In this document: positions 60,148-64,000 of the stretch, one piece after another
How positions within the stretch are numbered: position 1 is the first letter of the stretch
Layout: every line of letters begins with the position of its first letter
From: Natronobiforma cellulositropha
GTDB taxonomy: Archaea > Halobacteriota > Halobacteria > Halobacteriales > Natrialbaceae
Assembly (NCBI RefSeq): GCF_025629245.1
Contig: NZ_JANZXN010000059.1
Location: forward strand, 1-64,000
Length of the DNA: 64,000 nucleotides
Direction: 5' to 3'
The notes under the pieces: generated by a model
What the model saw: only the letters and a program-made list of their open reading frames with translations
The model's database searches: none
Told to the model about the DNA's origin: nothing
Position numbers and translations under genes: made by a program

Positions 60148-61923
60148 ATGACGACACGCGAACCGTCGGTCGCCGCAACCGACCTCGAGACGCTGACAGC
60201 GGCGGGACGAGAACTGGTCACCGTCGACGGGAGAGCCATCGCGCTCTTCTACCACGACGGCGAGATCCGTGCGGTCGACAACCGGTGTCCACACATGGGC
60301 TTTCCGCTCCACGAGGGGAGCGTCGACGACGGCATCCTGACCTGCCACTGGCACCACGCCCGGTTCGAACTCTCCTGTGGGAACACCTTCGACCCGTGGG
60401 CCGACGACGTCGAGACCTACCCGGTCGCCGTCCGCGACGGCACCGTCTACGTCGACCCCCACCCCGTACGTGAGGCGTCCCCCGCCGAACGCTGGGCGGC
60501 ACGCCTCGAGACCGGACTCGAGGAGAACCTCCGACTGGTGCTCGCGAAGGCGTCGATCGGTCTGTTAGACGCCGGCGTCGACTACCGCGACCCCGTGGCG
60601 ACGGCCCTCGAGTTCGGAACCCGCTACCGGGACGCAGGCTGGGGACCCGGTCTGACGATCCTCGGCTGTCTGGCGAACGTCCTCGAGGCGCTCGAGGCAG
60701 AGGATCGAAAGCGGGCGCTCTACACCGGCGTTCGCCACGTCGCGAGCGACTGTGCGGACGAGCCACCACGCTTCGAGCAGCCTTCGTTCGCCACCGAAGC
60801 AGTCCCGTTCGAGCGCCTGAAAGGCTGGTTCCGCGACTGCATCGAGGTGCGCGACCGCGACGGCGCAGAGCGGTGTCTGCGGACGGCCGTGGCCGCGGGC
60901 TACACCGAAGCCGAGGTCGCCGAACTCGTCGTCGCGGGCGCGACCGACCACCCCTACCTCAGCGACGGCCACGTCCTCGACTTCGCGAACAAGGCGTTCG
61001 AGACGGTGGGCCACGTCGGCTGGGAGACCGCCGAGGACGCGCTGGCGAGTACGGTCGAGCCGATGCGAACCGCCGCCCGCAGCGACGAGCGCTCGGCCTG
61101 GCGGCAGCCGACCGACCTCGTGGCCCTGCTCGAGGAGGTCTACGGCGGCGATGTCTCGGAAACGAGCGGACTCGAGGCGCTCGCCGAAGCGGGGGCAGGT
61201 CGGGAGTGGACCGAACCCACGGCCCTCCAGGAGACGCTCCTCGGCGACGACCCCGAGCGGATCGTCGAGGCGCTCACGGACGCGATCCGCGCCGGGGCGA
61301 CGAGCGACCAGCTCGCGGGAGCGGTCACGCGCGCGGCGACCGCCCGCGTCGCCCACTTCGGCACCGCCAACGAGTTCGGCGACTGGAACACCGTCCACCA
61401 CACGCTCAGCTACGCCACCGCCGTGCGCGCCTTCGCCCGCCGGACGGACGCACTCGAGGTCTATCGGGGCGTCTTCGACGCCGCGATGAGCGTCTACCTC
61501 GACCGCTTTCTCAACACCCCACCCGCGCCCGTCCCGGCCCCCGGCGAGGTCGGCCTCGAGACCGACCCCGACGCCGCACTCGAGTCGCTGCTCGAGGTGT
61601 TCGACGAGGAAGGCGGCGTCAGCCGGGCCGGTGAACTCGTCTGTGCCTTCCTCGACGGCGGCGGCGACCTCGCGGCGCTGAAACGTACGCTCGGCCACGC
61701 CTTGCTCCGCGAAGATGCGGGCTTTCACACCCTCCAGAACGTCGAGGCCGCGTTCCGGACGGCCGACCTCGAGCGCGAACGCGGCGACGACGCCGCGGCT
61801 CGCCTCGCGATGGTCGCGACCGCCCGCTACATGGCCGCACACTTCCCGACGCGCCGCGAGAGCGAGCAGACGTTCGCCATCGCCGCGCGGCTCAACCGGG
61901 GGGAAGCGATCCACGAGGAGTGA
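60148..61923 (+). CDS. Rieske ferredoxin domain fused to a large helical domain
   Basis: 591 residues. The first 105 form a Rieske [2Fe-2S] domain with both ligand boxes: CPHMGFPL (about 48-55) and CHWHHARF (about 69-76). The remaining 480 residues are helical with two similar parts, RCLRTAVAAGYTEAEVAELVVAGATDH and ALTDAIRAGATSDQLAGAVTRAATARV, which resemble carboxymuconolactone decarboxylase/AhpD-like helices. I know no characterised protein with this fusion. It probably moves electrons to a substrate held by the helical part. It is host-like in codon use. Confidence 0.75.
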   Translation: MTTREPSVAATDLETLTAAGRELVTVDGRAIALFYHDGEIRAVDNRCPHMGFPLHEGSVDDGILTCHWHHARFELSCGNTFDPWADDVETYPVAVRDGTVYVDPHPVREASPAERWAARLETGLEENLRLVLAKASIGLLDAGVDYRDPVATALEFGTRYRDAGWGPGLTILGCLANVLEALEAEDRKRALYTGVRHVASDCADEPPRFEQPSFATEAVPFERLKGWFRDCIEVRDRDGAERCLRTAVAAGYTEAEVAELVVAGATDHPYLSDGHVLDFANKAFETVGHVGWETAEDALASTVEPMRTAARSDERSAWRQPTDLVALLEEVYGGDVSETSGLEALAEAGAGREWTEPTALQETLLGDDPERIVEALTDAIRAGATSDQLAGAVTRAATARVAHFGTANEFGDWNTVHHTLSYATAVRAFARRTDALEVYRGVFDAAMSVYLDRFLNTPPAPVPAPGEVGLETDPDAALESLLEVFDEEGGVSRAGELVCAFLDGGGDLAALKRTLGHALLREDAGFHTLQNVEAAFRTADLERERGDDAAARLAMVATARYMAAHFPTRRESEQTFAIAARLNRGEAIHEE

Positions 61924-61949
61924 GCGCCCCTCTCGAGAGTGCGCCCCTG

Positions 61950-62804
61950 TCAGTGCCCAGCGTCGTCCAGCCGCGCCACCTCCTCGTCGGTCAGCGAGAG
62001 GTGGGTCGCGGCGACGTTCGACTCGAGGTGTTCGAGACTCGAGGTGCCCGGAATCGGCAGGGTGACCTCGGAGTGGGCGAGCAGCCAGGCGAGGGCGACC
62101 TGTCGGGTGGTGGCGTCGTGAGCCTCGGCGACCGCCTCGAGTTCGGGGACGGTGGCGAGGTCGTCGGCGTCGATGGGGGCCCAGGGGATGAAGCCGATGT
62201 CGTACGCCTCGCAGGCGGCGAGGACGTCGGCACTCGAGCGGTCGGCCACGTTGTAGCGGTTCTGGACGGTGGCGACGTCGACGATCTCGCGGGCGGTCTC
62301 GAGCTGGTCGACGCTGACGTTGCTGAGACCGACCTCGCGGACCAGGCCGTCGTCTACGAGGGTGGCGAACACCTCGAGTGAGTCTTCGAGCGGGGTGTCG
62401 GGGTCGGGGCGGTGGAGCTGGTAGAGGTCGATGGTGTCGACCCGGAGGCGGTCGAGCGAGCAGCGCACCTGGTTCTCGATGTACTCGGGTGCGCCGTGAG
62501 CCAGCCAGTCGCCCTCGAGATTCCTGAGCAGACCCACTTTCGTCGCGACGAGGACGTCCTCGCGGTCGCCGAGCGCCTCGCCGACGAGGCGTTCGTCGAC
62601 GCCGGGACCGTAGGAGTCGGCGGTGTCGACGAAGTCGACACCCAGTTCGACCGCCCGCCGGAGGACCTCGCGGGCGTGTTCCTCGTCGTCGGGCGCGCCG
62701 ATGATCCCCTCCCCGCAGAGGCGCATCGCGCCGAAGCCGAGCCGGTGAACAGTGTGCTCGCCGATGTCGAACGTGTCGCTCCGGTTCGCTGGCTGGTCGC
62801 TCAT
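61950..62804 (-). CDS. aldo/keto reductase
   Basis: 284 residues of the AKR barrel family. The catalytic tetrad can be followed: Asp in FVDTADSYGPG (with Tyr 4 later), Lys in VATKVGL and His in DLYQLHRPDPD. GLSNVSVDQLE and the late PIPGTSSLEHLESNVAA are standard for the NADP-binding side. The ATG at 62804 gives the natural beginning. It is divergent from the DsbA-like gene with a gap of about 140 bases. Confidence 0.9.
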   Translation of the reverse strand: MSDQPANRSDTFDIGEHTVHRLGFGAMRLCGEGIIGAPDDEEHAREVLRRAVELGVDFVDTADSYGPGVDERLVGEALGDREDVLVATKVGLLRNLEGDWLAHGAPEYIENQVRCSLDRLRVDTIDLYQLHRPDPDTPLEDSLEVFATLVDDGLVREVGLSNVSVDQLETAREIVDVATVQNRYNVADRSSADVLAACEAYDIGFIPWAPIDADDLATVPELEAVAEAHDATTRQVALAWLLAHSEVTLPIPGTSSLEHLESNVAATHLSLTDEEVARLDDAGH

Positions 62805-62947
62805 ACCCAGATTCACCACCGAGCGTGTGAAAACGGTTGGTCACCCGGCAACCGAGCGGCGAGAGACCGACAGTTGGGACGGATTCTAGAGAGAGTCTCG
62901 CCGGATGTTGGAAAACACTCACCCCGGCAGCCGTCAGTCGACGAACC

Positions 62948-63769
62948 ATGAAACAGACGAGCCGATCGGATCGGGAGCGAACGGCAGGTGTCGACGACGG
63001 CCGACCCGCCCGGAGGGGCGGTCGGGAACCGGAGGGAGGATCACGGAGCCGGCGACGGCTCTTGCTCGCCCTCGGCGGGGTCTCGACGATCGCCGTGGCT
63101 GGCTGTCTCGGCAACGGTGGGGGCGAAGCGGACGGAGACGAAGATGCGGGCAGCGAGGGAGGGAACGAGGATGGGGGCGGTGAGGGAGCCGACGGCGAGA
63201 CGCTCGAGAGCCACCCGGTCGGCGTCGACCTCGCCGAGAAACCACGGCTCGGACCCGATCCGTTCGACGCACCGGCGACGCTGGTGGTCCTCGACGATCC
63301 CTCCTGTCCGCGCTGTGCGGCCTACCACCAGGGGACGGTCGCCGAGTTGCGCGAGAGCCACGTCGCGGCGGGCGAGTTGAGTATCGTCTACCGGCCGTAC
63401 CCGGTCGTCTACGACTGGGGCGAACGCGCCGCCCACGCGCTCGAGGCGACCGTCGAGCGCGACCCGGAAGCGTTCTGGCCACTGCTCGGCTACTACTTCG
63501 ACGAGCAAAGCTCGTTCACGAGCGACACCGTCCTCGAGCGGACGGCGTCCTGGCTGACGGCCGAGACCGACCTCGATGCGGCGGGAATCGTCGCGGACGC
63601 CCGCGAGGAGACCTTCGCCGACCGCATCGAGACGACGCTCGAGGCGGGCAGTGCGGCCGGGGCGGGTGGGGTGACGCCGGTGTCGTACACCTTCGTCGAC
63701 GGGGTCTTCCAGTCGCCGATCAACGGCAGCGCGAGCACGACTGCGATCGAGACGGCACTCCAGCTCTGA
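62948..63769 (+). CDS. DsbA-like thioredoxin-fold lipoprotein
   Basis: 273 residues. The N-terminus has an Arg-rich Tat-like stretch (SRSRRRLLLALGG) and a lipobox (VAGC at about 57-60), then a Gly/Glu/Asp-rich spacer. The thioredoxin-fold domain has the redox pair in DPSCPRCAAYH and the cis-Pro region in GVTPVSYTFVDG. It probably forms or reduces disulfides in exported proteins. Its stop overlaps the start of the next membrane-protein gene by one base (TGATG), so the two may work together in thiol redox outside the cell. Confidence 0.87.
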   Translation: MKQTSRSDRERTAGVDDGRPARRGGREPEGGSRSRRRLLLALGGVSTIAVAGCLGNGGGEADGDEDAGSEGGNEDGGGEGADGETLESHPVGVDLAEKPRLGPDPFDAPATLVVLDDPSCPRCAAYHQGTVAELRESHVAAGELSIVYRPYPVVYDWGERAAHALEATVERDPEAFWPLLGYYFDEQSSFTSDTVLERTASWLTAETDLDAAGIVADAREETFADRIETTLEAGSAAGAGGVTPVSYTFVDGVFQSPINGSASTTAIETALQL

Positions 63770-64000
63770 TGGGGAGTCGTCTACCGACTGGCTGGCGGGA
63801 CGTGCAGGTCGCAGCGCGAGCGGTTCGGCTGGTGCTCACCCGGCCCGCCTACGCGACCGCTGCCGTCGTCGCCGCCTGGGCGTCGCTGACCGTGTTCGTC
63901 CTCTCCGGGAACATCGCGATGGTTCGCAACCTGGTGGTGAGCGGGCCGCTGTCGCCGGGGGACCGGCTGGTGCTCGTCCGCGAGCAGTACCCGTTTCTGG
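63769..64000 (+). CDS. membrane protein, partial at window end
   Basis: The first 77 codons are present. The frame starts at ATG 63769, sharing one base with the stop of the DsbA-like gene. One hydrophobic helix is visible at about 29-47 (AAVVAAWASLTVFVLSG), and the sequence continues past the window. Its position suggests a membrane partner of the redox lipoprotein. Confidence 0.7.
   Translation, partial: MGSRLPTGWRDVQVAARAVRLVLTRPAYATAAVVAAWASLTVFVLSGNIAMVRNLVVSGPLSPGDRLVLVREQYPFL

Noticed and set aside
60565-63114. A very long minus-strand open frame opposite the Rieske and aldo/keto reductase genes
   Set aside because: Its product is Arg/Pro-rich with no domain, and it is antisense to two clear genes. 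High GC removes stop codons in such shadow frames.
1-64000. CRISPR arrays
   Set aside because: No regularly spaced 28-37 base repeats were seen. The GTGGGAYTGAAAGGGG ends of the hairpin elements recall haloarchaeal CRISPR repeat ends but occur singly.
1-64000. Complete insertion sequences or transposase genes
   Set aside because: No transposase motif or paired terminal repeats around a coding region were found; only short tRNA-derived and hairpin repeats are present.

Overview
The window comes from the chromosome of a halophilic archaeon, probably a member of Natrialbaceae or a close relative; that placement is inferred from style, not from a search. The evidence is a very GC-rich sequence with strongly acidic predicted proteins, secreted proteins that mostly carry twin-arginine signals, a PGF-CTERM surface protein, introns in two tRNA genes, a doublet archaeal histone beside a histone-deacetylase-family gene and an RPA-type protein, an archaeal RNase P RNA, and many genes with a TATA box about 25-28 bases upstream of the start codon, as expected for leaderless mRNAs.

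Layout. 1-918 is an AT-richer remnant beside an intron-containing tRNA-Met whose 3' end is repeated upstream, which looks like an integration scar. 981-8008 is a cofactor and metal block: cbiL, moaB, a flavin oxidoreductase, a substrate-binding lipoprotein, two CobW GTPases (one with a His-rich tandem repeat) and a divergent NikR-like regulator with an inverted repeat between them. 8072-14473 holds tRNA-Asn with an intron, the CCA-adding enzyme, a deacetylase-histone pair, RPA and an MFS carrier. 14654-18264 holds two members of an unrecognised Cys-rich secreted domain family, tRNA-Arg(GCG) followed by scattered pieces of its own 3' end, a membrane protein and the RNase P RNA. 18363-31460 is mostly housekeeping and surface genes (AMMECR1, nicotinate phosphoribosyltransferase, two tandem Hvo_1808-type metalloprotease-like surface proteins, thioesterase, serpin, M23-like, lipoate ligase, thiolase, ATP-grasp). 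31461-46028 contains a possible structured RNA, a 16-base palindrome with a short leaderless ORF before an NmrA gene, two sets of ABC genes, acyl-CoA ligase, SDR and MBL enzymes, and a fluoride riboswitch in front of two crcB genes.

The standout region is 46291-52793, a lower-GC island between crcB and serS. Three closely packed genes encode a DUF499/BrxC-like P-loop ATPase, a very short PglZ-domain protein and a DUF1156-type DNA methyltransferase with inserted zinc ribbons. A fourth small gene of unknown function follows. The combination is BREX-like, but no helicase, BrxA, BrxB, BrxL or DUF3780 gene is present. It is the best candidate here for an unusual, compact phage-defence system.

After the island come serS, a diadenylate cyclase-like gene, a rhodanese-MBL fusion, a PQQ-type sugar dehydrogenase, a GLUG-repeat protein with a dockerin-like tail, a Rieske fusion protein, an aldo/keto reductase and a DsbA-like lipoprotein. 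A further novelty candidate is a roughly 110-base hairpin element, found at 28800-28920 and 55483-55600, whose two copies share ends and structure but have different stem sequences.
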